A stretch of DNA of 64,000 nucleotides from a bacterium. Lineage in GTDB: Bacteria; Chloroflexota; Anaerolineae; Caldilineales; Caldilineaceae. A model generated the notes under the pieces. It worked only from the letters and a program-made list of their open reading frames with translations, did no database searches and was not told where the DNA came from. The position numbers were made by a program, and so were the translations under genes. Position 1 is the stretch's first letter. Each line of letters opens with the position of its first letter. Positions 52,034-60,558 of the stretch are shown here, one piece after another. The stretch is from the NCBI GenBank assembly GCA_016124945.1, contig WGMT01000048.1:7501-71500 (forward strand). The letters run 5' to 3'.

Positions 52034-52664
52034 GACAGTCACTCCGTGAATCGGGACAAGCATGGCGATTTACTCCTTAATATAGGCGGTGGGCGAACTT
52101 GGTACGGTGAAGTAGCAGCGATGTTTACTTTAATGCGGGGAGATGCTTTCAACTGACAAGGATTATATCTGGTTTAAGTTAAACGACAAATCCGTGTTTT
52201 TCACCACAGGCAGCGGACATCCGCGCAGGCGGCTTACGGTGCATATGTCCATTTTTTCTTTGCCCATCCCCTGCCGTTGGCCACTGTGGATGCCGATACA
52301 CACGTCCTCGTGGTGCCGTAGTTGCGGGTGACCAATGTTGAGGACAGCGGCGATGATGTTGTCATCGTCCTGGCATAGAAGGGACGTTGCAGGCATAGCT
52401 GCTGTGGTACGCATGAGACATAACCACGCCAATCATCTCTTGGCGCGTGGTAGACTACTCTCGAGAATGGTCGAGCGAAAGGCTGTCCACTGTGCGCTAA
52501 GAAAGCCAGGACGAGAGGCCATAGCTTGAGGTTTAGGGATCAAGTTGAACAGACGTAAGAAGGGACTGGGGTAGCACTGGATTGAGTTATCTCGTTTGCA
52601 TATCGTAAGCCGATCAAGTAGAGTAACTGTACAATTTATTGATCTTCCGATTCCGGAGAACCAA
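52034..52664. other. Intergenic region without supported gene
   Basis: About 630 bases between the lipoprotein gene and the YkgJ-like gene. Several short open frames on both strands lack protein-like sequence. It holds the minus-strand promoter for the lipoprotein gene and probably a plus-strand promoter, neither of which could be pinned down. A degraded gene around 52180-52330 is possible but not recognisable. Confidence 0.5.
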
Positions 52665-52925
52665 ATGGAGTGCCGCATTGGCTGTGGCGCCTGTTGCATT
52701 GCTCTTTCCATCTCTTCCTCGATCCCCGGCATGCCCAATGGCAAACCCAGCGGTGTGCGCTGCGTGCAGTTGACCGATGACAACCTGTGCAAGCTCTTTG
52801 GCCTGCCTGAGCGCCCGGATGTCTGTGTGCGCTTGCGTCCTCTGCCCGAGATGTGCGGCGACAGTGCCGAACACGCCATGCGATACTTGATTGAACTTGA
52901 AGCCCTCACTGCGCCGATATCCTGA
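52665..52925 (+). CDS. YkgJ-family cysteine cluster protein
   Basis: 86-residue small protein with the YkgJ/CxxCxxCC pattern: 'MECRIGCGACCIALSIS' at the N-terminus and later Cys in 'RCVQLTDDNLCKLFG' and 'VCVRLR'. The family is thought to bind zinc or an Fe-S cluster; function is unknown. GGAG lies 8 bases before ATG 52665, which begins the family's usual N-terminus. It stands alone between long spacers. Confidence 0.88.
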   Translation: MECRIGCGACCIALSISSSIPGMPNGKPSGVRCVQLTDDNLCKLFGLPERPDVCVRLRPLPEMCGDSAEHAMRYLIELEALTAPIS

Positions 52926-53121
52926 TTTCGACTCTCTAATTGATACATTCTTTTTTTGAAGAAGCTTCTCTTTGCATCTACAATGATGCTATCTTTCTTG
53001 ATGTTTAGTTTGGTATATTCTTTATTTGGTGTTCATCTGGTCAACTAACCTGGGGCGGATTCCTTGCGTTTTCGTCGCCGTCACTGTTCCTCGCCAGACA
53101 GACCCCGAGGCGGAGCTGGAC

Positions 53122-55572
53122 ATGATTTTGCAATCCAAATATCTGCGCTTTTCTCTCCTGTTGCTCGTTCTGGCTACGTTCGTGGCAGGCTGCCGTGACG
53201 AGCCTTCCGACGTGTTTGCACCTTCGCCTACCGATACCCCTGCCGTTGCGGCTGCGCCCACGAACATACCCGCTTCCTCTGCGTCGCCTACGGCTGCGCC
53301 TACTGAAAGCCCAACCCGTATCCCTACCGCTACGCCGCTGCCCGAACCGCAGATTGTGCTACCGGCACCGCTCTATTTCTTAGTAAATGGACAGATTCAG
53401 CGGCTGGAAACCGACGGGATTACACTGACACAGTTGACCCAAGAGTCGAAGCCTATCACCGACTTTGACGTGTCGCCCATCGACGCCAGACTTGTCTACG
53501 TGACGGACAACACGCTGATCGAGGCCAACCCGCAGTACGGCACGCTCATCGTAAAGGTGACAGGTGAAGCGCTGGATCCTAACAACCCAGCCGACGCCAT
53601 CACCCAACGCATCGCCAACCCGTATTTTTCGCCCGACGGCAGCCGCATCGCGTTCGGGCTTAACGGCGTCAACCTTGTCCTCGCTGGCGAAGACGACGAA
53701 GCCACGTTGCTCTTGCCCAGCGATCCCTACCCCGATCTCAACAACCCCCCCCGATCCAACGTGCGTTTTTTCTCCCCGCGCAGTTGGTCGCTCGATGGCG
53801 AGTTGCTACTGGTGGAATTTAGCTATTGGCCCGAAGCCGGCGGCCTTGCCATTTTGGATCCGTCGAGCGGTGCGTTGACGGAAATGAACAACCAAGACCC
53901 CAATGCACCGATCTGCTGTGAGTGGGCGTGGAGCCGTGACGGTGCAGCAGGCTACATTGCCAGCAACTTACTTGGCTACGGCACACCCGGCCTTTCACAA
54001 GTGGACGTGGCAACGGGTCTCGTCTCCTTGATTCTGCCCGGTATGCCTACGGGAGACGTTTCGGCGGAAAGTCCACTGCGTCTCTTCCGCGGTCCCCACC
54101 AGACCAACGACGGCGCTCTGCTTGCCTTCGTCAGCGAGCAGGCGACGATGCAGGATTCGGTTGGTTATGTCATGGCTGAGATCGAAAATGCAGAGGCTGA
54201 AAGTACACAGGCGAACGAGGACGCGCTTTCGCCGTTGCGCGCCGACCCGTTTGAGAGCAACGGTGATCTGCTCTGGGCGCGCGACGGCAGTGGCGCGGCG
54301 GTGGTGCTTGTCACCGAACCGGGGCCGTTGGGCTTCGCCGGGCCGATCCTCTGGCTGCCTGTCGACGGGAGCCCGTCCACTGAGTTGCCAGCCTTTGGTG
54401 AAAAACTACGTTGGGGGCCGTCTGCCACGACGCCTGCGCTCTCTACCCGCACCGATGAGGACGAAACCGATCAACCAGACGACGAAAGTGAAAGTACAGA
54501 CACCGCGGCCACCGGCACTGCCACCTTCACTGCACAGGTGCTCCTAAATGTGCGCAGTGGACCCAGCACTGCTTTCCCCATAATCGGTGATCTGGCGGCA
54601 GACGAATCAACGCGCATCACCGGCGTCTCGCCCGACGGCGATTGGTGGCAGATCATCTACCCAATCGACGGTGACGGTCGCGCCTGGGTGATTGGCGATC
54701 CTGAGTTTGGCGAGGCCGAAGACACCGACGATGTGGCCGTGGTGACACCACCGCCCTTGCCACGTTCAGTGGGGCGGATCTTCTACTCAGCGCCTGGTGT
54801 GGACGGCGTTTCCTCGGTTTTTGCGCATAGCCTTGCTCCCGGTGCATCAGCGGAATTGATGCTGGCGGATGCCTCGCAGCCGGCCCTTAGCCCCGGTGGT
54901 GGTCGGCTGGCTGTACGCAGCACACGCAGCGATCTCCTGGGCCTGGGCGTGTTCGACCTGACCAGCGAACAAATCCTTGGCATCACCAGCCACGCCGAAG
55001 ACAGTTTGGCCAACTGGGCCCCCAATGCCGGCCGTCTTGTCTTTGCCAGCACCCGTCACGGTGACCGGCGTTGGCGTGTCTACGTTGGCCCCGCCGACGG
55101 CAGCCAGACAGCGCAGGAGGTCAACTTCGGCCTTGACCCCGACTGGCACCCCACCGCCGACGTGATTGTCTACAAAGGTTGTAACGAGCGCGGTGAAGCC
55201 TGTGGCCTATGGACGATGACCAGCGGCGGTGGCAATCAGCGTGCGTTGACTGAAAACGTCACCGACGCGCGCCCCGTCTGGTCGCCCGACGGGCGCACCA
55301 TCGTTTTTATGAGCGAATCGCGTCACGGCAACTGGGAAGTCTACAGCTTGAATGCAGGCAACGGTGTCGTCACCCGTCTTACCGAAGACGCCTCGCTTGA
55401 CGGCCTGCCCACTGTCAGCCCCGACAGCAGCCGCGTGGCCTTTGTGAGCAACCGTGGTGGCTCCTGGGGGATCTGGGTGGCGCCCATCAGCGGCGGCGCA
55501 GCACAACGTGTCATTGAAATCGGTGTGGATCTGCCGAATTGGTTGGAGCAGGGGATTGATTGGGCGGAGTAG
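53122..55572 (+). CDS. Lipoprotein with PD40 propellers and an SH3b domain
   Basis: 816 residues. Lipobox 'LATFVAGC' places the lipid-anchored Cys near residue 23. A Pro/Thr/Ala linker (about 28-80) follows. Next is a first PD40/TolB-like propeller (about 85-440, 'ANPYFSPDGSRIAFGLNG'), then an SH3b domain (about 475-540, 'LLNVRSGPSTAFPIIGDL') and a second PD40 propeller (about 560-816, 'RPVWSPDGRTIVFMSESR'). The gene at the window's right edge has the same two parts (SH3b, then PD40), so the two are paralogues. Role: surface binding or sensing, unproven. CGGAG precedes ATG 53122. Confidence 0.85.
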   Translation: MILQSKYLRFSLLLLVLATFVAGCRDEPSDVFAPSPTDTPAVAAAPTNIPASSASPTAAPTESPTRIPTATPLPEPQIVLPAPLYFLVNGQIQRLETDGITLTQLTQESKPITDFDVSPIDARLVYVTDNTLIEANPQYGTLIVKVTGEALDPNNPADAITQRIANPYFSPDGSRIAFGLNGVNLVLAGEDDEATLLLPSDPYPDLNNPPRSNVRFFSPRSWSLDGELLLVEFSYWPEAGGLAILDPSSGALTEMNNQDPNAPICCEWAWSRDGAAGYIASNLLGYGTPGLSQVDVATGLVSLILPGMPTGDVSAESPLRLFRGPHQTNDGALLAFVSEQATMQDSVGYVMAEIENAEAESTQANEDALSPLRADPFESNGDLLWARDGSGAAVVLVTEPGPLGFAGPILWLPVDGSPSTELPAFGEKLRWGPSATTPALSTRTDEDETDQPDDESESTDTAATGTATFTAQVLLNVRSGPSTAFPIIGDLAADESTRITGVSPDGDWWQIIYPIDGDGRAWVIGDPEFGEAEDTDDVAVVTPPPLPRSVGRIFYSAPGVDGVSSVFAHSLAPGASAELMLADASQPALSPGGGRLAVRSTRSDLLGLGVFDLTSEQILGITSHAEDSLANWAPNAGRLVFASTRHGDRRWRVYVGPADGSQTAQEVNFGLDPDWHPTADVIVYKGCNERGEACGLWTMTSGGGNQRALTENVTDARPVWSPDGRTIVFMSESRHGNWEVYSLNAGNGVVTRLTEDASLDGLPTVSPDSSRVAFVSNRGGSWGIWVAPISGGAAQRVIEIGVDLPNWLEQGIDWAE

Positions 55573-55604
55573 GGAGAGAAGTCAAAAGGCAAAGTGCAAA
55601 AGGC

Positions 55605-55648
55605 AAAAACGTCGACGCCGTCTGTTTACATTGGCGTCGACGTTTTTT
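55605..55648. terminator. Bidirectional terminator after the PD40 lipoprotein gene
   Basis: Stem AAAAACGTCGACGCC (55605-55619) with GGCGTCGACG plus TTTTTT (55633-55648). It is preceded by four heptads of the GGCAAAA type (55581-55608), another case of repeats at a gene end. Confidence 0.93.
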
Positions 55649-55658
55649 GTCCCTGGCC

Positions 55659-57497
55659 TCACAGATCTTGTGCTGCTTTGTTTTTTCGCTTTGAGCCTGC
55701 CCACAGGGCCAAGAGGACAAATAACGTAGCCACCGAGATGACGGCGCTCACTGTGTGGATCGGTGTGCTGCCCATCCGCACGTCGATGCTGTGTGGCCCG
55801 GCAGGTACATCGAGTTCGATGAGGCCGTAGGGGGGCGAGACGCGGTGGGGGACAGGTTGGCCGTCGATGCGAGCCTGCCAGCCCGGGTGTTCGTAGACTC
55901 GCACCTGCACGACGGCCGGTGTTGAGAGTTGCACCTCTCCCCCGAAACTGTGACCGCGACTGTAGTGGCTGAGGACGTTCCCTGCGCCGCTCAAGATGGC
56001 AAGACGTTCGATCTTGTTGTTACTGAAATCGGGATCCTGGTATTGGGGCGTCATGGGCGAGACGTCGAAGGTCTCTTCGACGAGACGCGTGTAGCCATAC
56101 ATGTCGGGGTGTTGTGTCTCAAACTCAAAGACGGCGCGTCCGTCTTCGCGCCAGGGTTCTATCGGCTGCAACGCCGCCGGCCGCGCATACGAAAAACTTG
56201 CCAGCCCCACGAGGACGCCTGCCACCAGCACACCACCCATCGCTTCTTCTGCTTCGATGTGTGTCAACAGCCGCCCAATAATCAGGCCACCGACGGCGCT
56301 GACCGTAAACGCTGCCAATCCTAGCAATCGCCACGGAAACTGAATCACCGATAGCTGCGGCGTCACCTGCCACAACGGTGCAGCGATCGGCGTCATCACC
56401 GCCAGGATGCCTAATGTAGCGACAAGCAGAAAAATCGCAAGCGGACGCACCAGCCTCTCTTCGTCCTCTGTGACACCCCCATCCTTGCTCCGCCAAAAAA
56501 GGACAACGCCCACCAGCATCAGAATCCACGGAAGCAGGCCCACCTGAAACCCCAGCCCGTCGTTGGCACCGTTTGGATCGTCGGAATAGCCGTACCCCCA
56601 GAATGAACTGAAGAATTGCCCCCAATAAACGAAATGGCGCTCGTATTGGTAAGTCTCCTCGACGAAGGTTTCCTGGTTAAGGAGCGGCCCTTCGGCCAGC
56701 AGCGGCGCAATGAAGACCAACGCCAGCAGCAGCCCTGCGATCCCTGCCGCTGCGGCCAGGACTGTTCGGGTCCACCAGGATGGACCGGCGGCCGCATCGA
56801 TCCGCTGTACGTGCCACAGCCTGAACAGGACAAAGAGCATGAGCAACGGCGTGAAGGTAATCAGCGCGATGACGTGTGTCATCAGCAGAGCGCCCAGCGT
56901 CAGCGCGGCGACGAGAAGCCGTCCTTGCCAATCGGGGCGCAGGCCGCCGACGATCAGCCTGTCGAACGCCCAGAATGCCCAAGGAAACCAGGCCAGCAGC
57001 ATCGTCTCAGCCAGCGCGGCGCGCACGTACATGTCGAGTAACCGGTAAGGGATGAAGACGTAGAGCAGGGCGGCGAGGAGGGCGGCGAGTTGTGGGTTGC
57101 GAATTGCGGATTGCAGGTTGCGAGGAATTGCTTCTGTCCATGTGCGCACGAGGACGTACATGCCCCATGCCGCGGCAACCGTCGAGACGCCCCACGTTAG
57201 CTTGACGGCATTGGTGATCCCCGCGCCGAGGAGGATGAAGATCTCGGCTACGTAGAAGGCGAAGGGCGCCTGGATCACAAAGGTTGGGTAGCCATAGCCC
57301 TGGGAATGGTGCATGGCCCAGCGCGGCCACAGTGCGCCGTCTCGAATCGCTTCGTCGAACATGGTCACGAAAAATACACTATGGCGACCATCATGCGCGC
57401 TGAAAAAATAGCCGTTGCCCAGCAAGGGCGCCAGCGCCAGGACGGTCAACGCCAGCAGCAGAATTAAGATTGGATCGAGACGGCGGAGAAAGTTCAT
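55659..57497 (-). CDS. PTPS-related polytopic membrane protein
   Basis: 612 residues with about 11-12 hydrophobic helices and a C-terminal extracytoplasmic beta domain ('VYEHPGWQARIDGQPVPHRV'). The N-terminal 'NGYFFSAHDGRHSVFFVTMF' and 'DGALWPRWAMHHSQGYGYPT' match the 6-pyruvoyl-tetrahydropterin-synthase-related membrane family, which resembles glycosyltransferases of the GT-C fold. The substrate is unknown; lipid-linked sugar transfer is plausible. In the first large loop, 'RNLQSAIRNPQ' is encoded by four 7-bp heptads (57094-57121), an in-frame repeat insertion. It starts 8 bases after the GNAT stop on the same strand. Confidence 0.83.
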   Translation of the reverse strand: MNFLRRLDPILILLLALTVLALAPLLGNGYFFSAHDGRHSVFFVTMFDEAIRDGALWPRWAMHHSQGYGYPTFVIQAPFAFYVAEIFILLGAGITNAVKLTWGVSTVAAAWGMYVLVRTWTEAIPRNLQSAIRNPQLAALLAALLYVFIPYRLLDMYVRAALAETMLLAWFPWAFWAFDRLIVGGLRPDWQGRLLVAALTLGALLMTHVIALITFTPLLMLFVLFRLWHVQRIDAAAGPSWWTRTVLAAAAGIAGLLLALVFIAPLLAEGPLLNQETFVEETYQYERHFVYWGQFFSSFWGYGYSDDPNGANDGLGFQVGLLPWILMLVGVVLFWRSKDGGVTEDEERLVRPLAIFLLVATLGILAVMTPIAAPLWQVTPQLSVIQFPWRLLGLAAFTVSAVGGLIIGRLLTHIEAEEAMGGVLVAGVLVGLASFSYARPAALQPIEPWREDGRAVFEFETQHPDMYGYTRLVEETFDVSPMTPQYQDPDFSNNKIERLAILSGAGNVLSHYSRGHSFGGEVQLSTPAVVQVRVYEHPGWQARIDGQPVPHRVSPPYGLIELDVPAGPHSIDVRMGSTPIHTVSAVISVATLFVLLALWAGSKRKNKAAQDL

Positions 57498-57504
57498 CTC
57501 TATA

Positions 57505-58734
57505 CTAAAATCTCGTCATACATATCGGTTTCTGTGCCCACCCCAAAAGACGATCTAACGTGGGCAGTAGTTCCGGCTTGTCGAGGGTGGCGAGGCCGTT
57601 GCGGTGTAGCCAGGGCAACGAGACGGCGCCGACAATGAGCGACGAGAAATCGCGCACGTGCAGCCGCAGTGTCACATCCCACTCGCCGCCGGGGACGACC
57701 TGCGCGTGGCCGTCGACAACGTGGAGCACCGTGTCGCCGCTGTTTTCGGGCAGGAAGTCGTCTTCGATGGTGAGGCGCAGGCGCACACTTTGGCCGCCGA
57801 AGTTGTGTCCGCTCAGCGCAGCAAAGAGGCCGGGCGTGTCCACCACGCGTGGCATCATGCCCAGCCCCTGGGCGCTGCTTTCGTGGTAGAGGTTGACCAT
57901 ATTACCGCTGCCGTTGCGCGGATCGTCCAGCAGCAGGTGAAAGTACTCGTCCTGTGTGTTGACGACGATGCGACCTACCTGGTCGGCAAGCAGATTGAGG
58001 AAGCCCAGCAACTCACGCATTGCCGCCGCTTCGGTGTAGACCAATTCCACCACGAGCAGATCGTTGGCCAGGAAACTCCCCGGCACGGTGAGGTACTTGT
58101 AGATCAAGTAGCCCTGCACCGTCTCATCGCGCCGGTAAATGAGCACTCGCTGATCCCCTGCTTCGAAATGACGGTCGAAATCGGCCAGGCGACGGCGGAT
58201 CATGCCGTGCGTGACGGCGGCGTAGCGGTTGTAACAGTCGAGCAGATCCGCTTGATCGGTCTTTTTGGCGAAGCGCGCATGATCCGTCTCGGCGCGGGGG
58301 AGGCCGGCGGGCTGGATGCGGAACTGGTTCTGCTTCAACCCGTAGCCGTAGCCCATTTTGCGGTAGAAGTCGGGCCGAAATGGGTAGAGCCAGGTTAGCG
58401 GCTGTTCATTTTTGCGGCTGTTGCGCACAAAGTTCTGCAGCAGATGGTATGCCGCCCGCCGCTTGCGGTTCAGCACACCCACCGCCACACCGCCGATGCC
58501 GCCCACAGGCACAGGACGATCCCGCACCGTCATCAAGAAGTTGTAGTGCTGGTACGCGCCCAGGAGCACATCGTCCTCGAAGACGCCCCAAAAGTGGACA
58601 TGTTCCTGTGCAAAGTTGCGCTGGTAGCCTTCAAGGAACTGTTCCGCCGTGTACTGCACACCTGGATAGGCGTCTACAGCAATGCGCGCGTAAAGTGGCA
58701 GTTCGGATTCCGAGAGAAGTCTTGTGTGTGCCAT
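57505..58734 (-). CDS. Eis-like GNAT N-acetyltransferase with SCP2-like tail
   Basis: 409 residues, an enhanced intracellular survival (Eis)-type acetyltransferase. An N-terminal GNAT domain includes 'VPVGGIGGVAVGVLNRKRRA', the acetyl-CoA loop of the Eis class. A second GNAT domain follows, then a C-terminal SCP2-like domain ('RLRLTIEDDFLPENSGDTVL'). Eis enzymes acetylate lysines or aminoglycosides; the substrate here is unknown. ATG 58734 follows GGAG at 3 bases. It is downstream of pheS, so unless the repeat at 58742-58854 stops transcription it may fall under the T-box. Confidence 0.88.
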   Translation of the reverse strand: MAHTRLLSESELPLYARIAVDAYPGVQYTAEQFLEGYQRNFAQEHVHFWGVFEDDVLLGAYQHYNFLMTVRDRPVPVGGIGGVAVGVLNRKRRAAYHLLQNFVRNSRKNEQPLTWLYPFRPDFYRKMGYGYGLKQNQFRIQPAGLPRAETDHARFAKKTDQADLLDCYNRYAAVTHGMIRRRLADFDRHFEAGDQRVLIYRRDETVQGYLIYKYLTVPGSFLANDLLVVELVYTEAAAMRELLGFLNLLADQVGRIVVNTQDEYFHLLLDDPRNGSGNMVNLYHESSAQGLGMMPRVVDTPGLFAALSGHNFGGQSVRLRLTIEDDFLPENSGDTVLHVVDGHAQVVPGGEWDVTLRLHVRDFSSLIVGAVSLPWLHRNGLATLDKPELLPTLDRLLGWAQKPICMTRF

Positions 58735-58741
58735 AGTCTCC

Positions 58742-58854
58742 GGGCGTAAGAATGAATGATGAATGATGATTGGGCAGAGACGCTGACACGAGATACACAA
58801 CTCTCCTGTCAACCCTCTCTACACAATCATCAATCATCATTCATTCTTACGCCC
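58742..58854. repeat. Heptad inverted repeat between pheS and the Eis-like gene
   Basis: Left arm 58742-58772 and right arm 58824-58854 (31 bp, one mismatch), built on AATGATG heptads; loop 51 bases. The pheS stop codon (58847-58849) lies inside the right arm. Confidence 0.95.
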
Positions 58855-59887
58855 CCACCCTTTCTAAGAATCGCACATCGTTGCTGAAGAAGTAGCGGAT
58901 ATCGTCGACGCCCAATTTGAGCATGGCAGATCGTTCGACGCCCATGCCGAAGGCGTAGCCGCTGAAGACGGCCGGATCGTAGCCGCCGTTGGCCAACACC
59001 ATTGGGTTCACCATCCCCGCGCCCATGATTTCGAGCCAGCCGGTGTACTTGCAGACGCGGCAGCCCTTGCCGCCGCAGAGGACACAATCCACGTCCACTT
59101 CGACGCTGGGTTCGGTGAAGGGGAAGTAGCTCTTGCGGAAGCGCAGTTTGCGCCCCTCGCCGAACATCTGGTTGGCGAAGGCCACTACCGTCCCCTTGAG
59201 GTCGCTGAAGGTGATGTTGGGGCCGACAACCAGCCCTTCGACCTGATGGAACATCATTTCGGAGCGGGCGGTGACGTCTTCGTAGCGGAAGCACTTGCCT
59301 GGCAGGACGACACGGATCGGCTCAGGGCAATATTCGCGCATGGCGTGGATCTGCCCCGGGCTAGTGTGTGTGCGCAAGAGAACGCCTGGCGTTGTGGTGT
59401 AAAATGTGTCCCACATGTCACGTGCCGGATGACCGTCGGGCATGTTGAGCAACTCGAAGTTCATTTCGTCTGTCTCAACTTCGGGCGCGTCGTAGACCTG
59501 GAAGCCCATCTGTGTGAAGATGGCGTTGATGTCGCGCAGGGCGGCATTGCTGGGGTGGATCTTGCCCACATTTTGCGGGCGCCCCGGCAAGGTGACGTCG
59601 ATGCCTTCGGCGGACAGCGCCGCTTCCATTTCGGCGTCGGCGATGGTGGCCTGTCGCGCTTCCAACGCGGCCGTCAGGGCGACTTTCACTTCGTTGGCTA
59701 CTTTGCCCACCAGGGGGCGTTCCTCTGTCGGCATCTGGCCGATTCCCTGTAGCGCGTTGGTCAACGCGCCCTTGCGGCCCAGGAAATCACGAAACCAGGC
59801 TTCTGTCTCCGCAGTGGTGGACAGACCGGACAACTTTGCTTCTGCTTCGGCTTGCAGTGCTTTGAGTTTGTCGACGAGTGCGCTCAT
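58847..59887 (-). CDS. pheS: Phenylalanine--tRNA ligase alpha subunit
   Basis: 346 residues; the catalytic alpha subunit of the (alpha-beta)2 enzyme charging tRNA-Phe. An N-terminal coiled coil (1-85) precedes the catalytic core with 'HPARDMWDTFYTTTPGVLL', 'LRTHTSPGQIHAMRE', motif 2 around 'VVLPGKCFRYEDVTARSEMM' and the Cys pairs 'CVLCGGKGCRVCKYTG'. Motif 3 is 'GYAFGMGVERSAMLKLG'. GAGGAG lies 8 bases before ATG 59887. The usual partner pheT does not follow; the next gene is an Eis-like acetyltransferase. Expression is expected to be controlled by the T-box just upstream. Confidence 0.96.
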   Translation of the reverse strand: MSALVDKLKALQAEAEAKLSGLSTTAETEAWFRDFLGRKGALTNALQGIGQMPTEERPLVGKVANEVKVALTAALEARQATIADAEMEAALSAEGIDVTLPGRPQNVGKIHPSNAALRDINAIFTQMGFQVYDAPEVETDEMNFELLNMPDGHPARDMWDTFYTTTPGVLLRTHTSPGQIHAMREYCPEPIRVVLPGKCFRYEDVTARSEMMFHQVEGLVVGPNITFSDLKGTVVAFANQMFGEGRKLRFRKSYFPFTEPSVEVDVDCVLCGGKGCRVCKYTGWLEIMGAGMVNPMVLANGGYDPAVFSGYAFGMGVERSAMLKLGVDDIRYFFSNDVRFLERVGA

Positions 59888-59921
59888 CAATCTCTCTCCT
59901 CGTGTTGCATGATTCTTTGCA

Positions 59922-60190
59922 CAAAAAAAGCACCCACATCCATCAGGACGAGGTGCTCACTCGCGGTGCCACCTGATTTCCCATGGATCACAAATTCGCT
60001 CGTCGATCCGCAGGCGCTTGGTTCCCGGTAACGGCGGGGGGCCGAAGACGCCTACTGCTTCCGGTTCAGCGTCTCAACTCAGAAGTGAATTCGAGGGCAC
60101 GGGGCCGAAGCGCCTTCGCAGCCGATGGGGCGCGCTCTCTGATGGTCTGCCACCCTCCACGTTCTCCGTCACAGTCGTTCAATTCTTTAA
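59922..60190 (-). promoter_or_regulatory. T-box riboswitch leader of pheS
   Basis: On the minus strand the T-box sequence AGGTGGCACCGCG lies at plus 59962-59974. It is followed by a terminator stem (AGCACC, plus 59929-59934, with GGTGCT, 59952-59957) and a run of seven T (59923-59929). Upstream, about 200 bases can form Stem I. A TTC (Phe codon) in GAATTC at plus 60087-60092 is the best specifier candidate, with another TTC nearby. Uncharged tRNA-Phe would allow read-through into pheS. The specifier is inferred; the T-box itself is clear. Confidence 0.92.
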
Positions 60191-60218
60191 TCCTAAGCCA
60201 AAGCCGCAGTGATGTCAA
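60190..60218 (-). promoter_or_regulatory. Sigma70-type promoter of the pheS T-box transcript
   Basis: TTGACA (plus 60213-60218), 17-base spacer, TAGGAT (plus 60190-60195) on the minus strand. Start site expected near 60183, giving a leader of about 300 bases, normal for a T-box. Confidence 0.8.
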
Positions 60219-60255
60219 TGCAACCGGCTCGCCGACGGTGCATTTCACATTGGGA

Positions 60256-60327
60256 CGACAGTGCCTGGCACGGGCCAAACGCAGATGCTCTACCGAGTGC
60301 TCCGCCTGCCCGTGCCTGGCACTGTCG
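60256..60327. repeat. CAGTGCCTGGCACGGG-family palindrome, copy at 60.3 kb
   Basis: 20-bp arms 60256-60275 and 60308-60327 with one mismatch, in the spacer between divergent pheS and the histidine kinase gene. Same core as at 37502. Confidence 0.92.
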
Positions 60328-60494
60328 CCGCGTGTCCTGGATTGGAAGTACACCCAGCATGCCGAGAATGCACCGTCACATTACCCAGGGGTGACGGCTT
60401 GCACTACCGAACGTGACTATGAATCGATTATGCTGGTTGTCAGAATCTGGGCTGTCTTGTTGTTGGGCGGTGTAATTCAAGTTAGGCGAGCGCA

Positions 60495-60526
60495 CGATAC
60501 AGTGGCCCGTGCCAGGCACTGTATCG
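60495..60526. repeat. CAGTGCCTGGCACGGG-family hairpin, compact copy
   Basis: Arms CGATACAGTG and CACTGTATCG (10 bp, perfect) close a hairpin that contains CCCGTGCCAGGCACTG. It lies about 33 bases upstream of the kinase start. Confidence 0.9.
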
Positions 60527-60558
60527 CTACATCTTGCATCTCGCCTGAGAAAGCGTCT

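Noticed and set aside
52143..52331. Short plus-strand frame of 62 codons
   Set aside because: No ribosome site, no recognisable domain, and erratic residue composition; left as intergenic.
59983..60558. N-terminal extension of the histidine kinase
   Set aside because: The frame is open but lies over the opposite-strand T-box leader and palindromic repeats; the translated sequence is Arg/Ser-rich and not protein-like.
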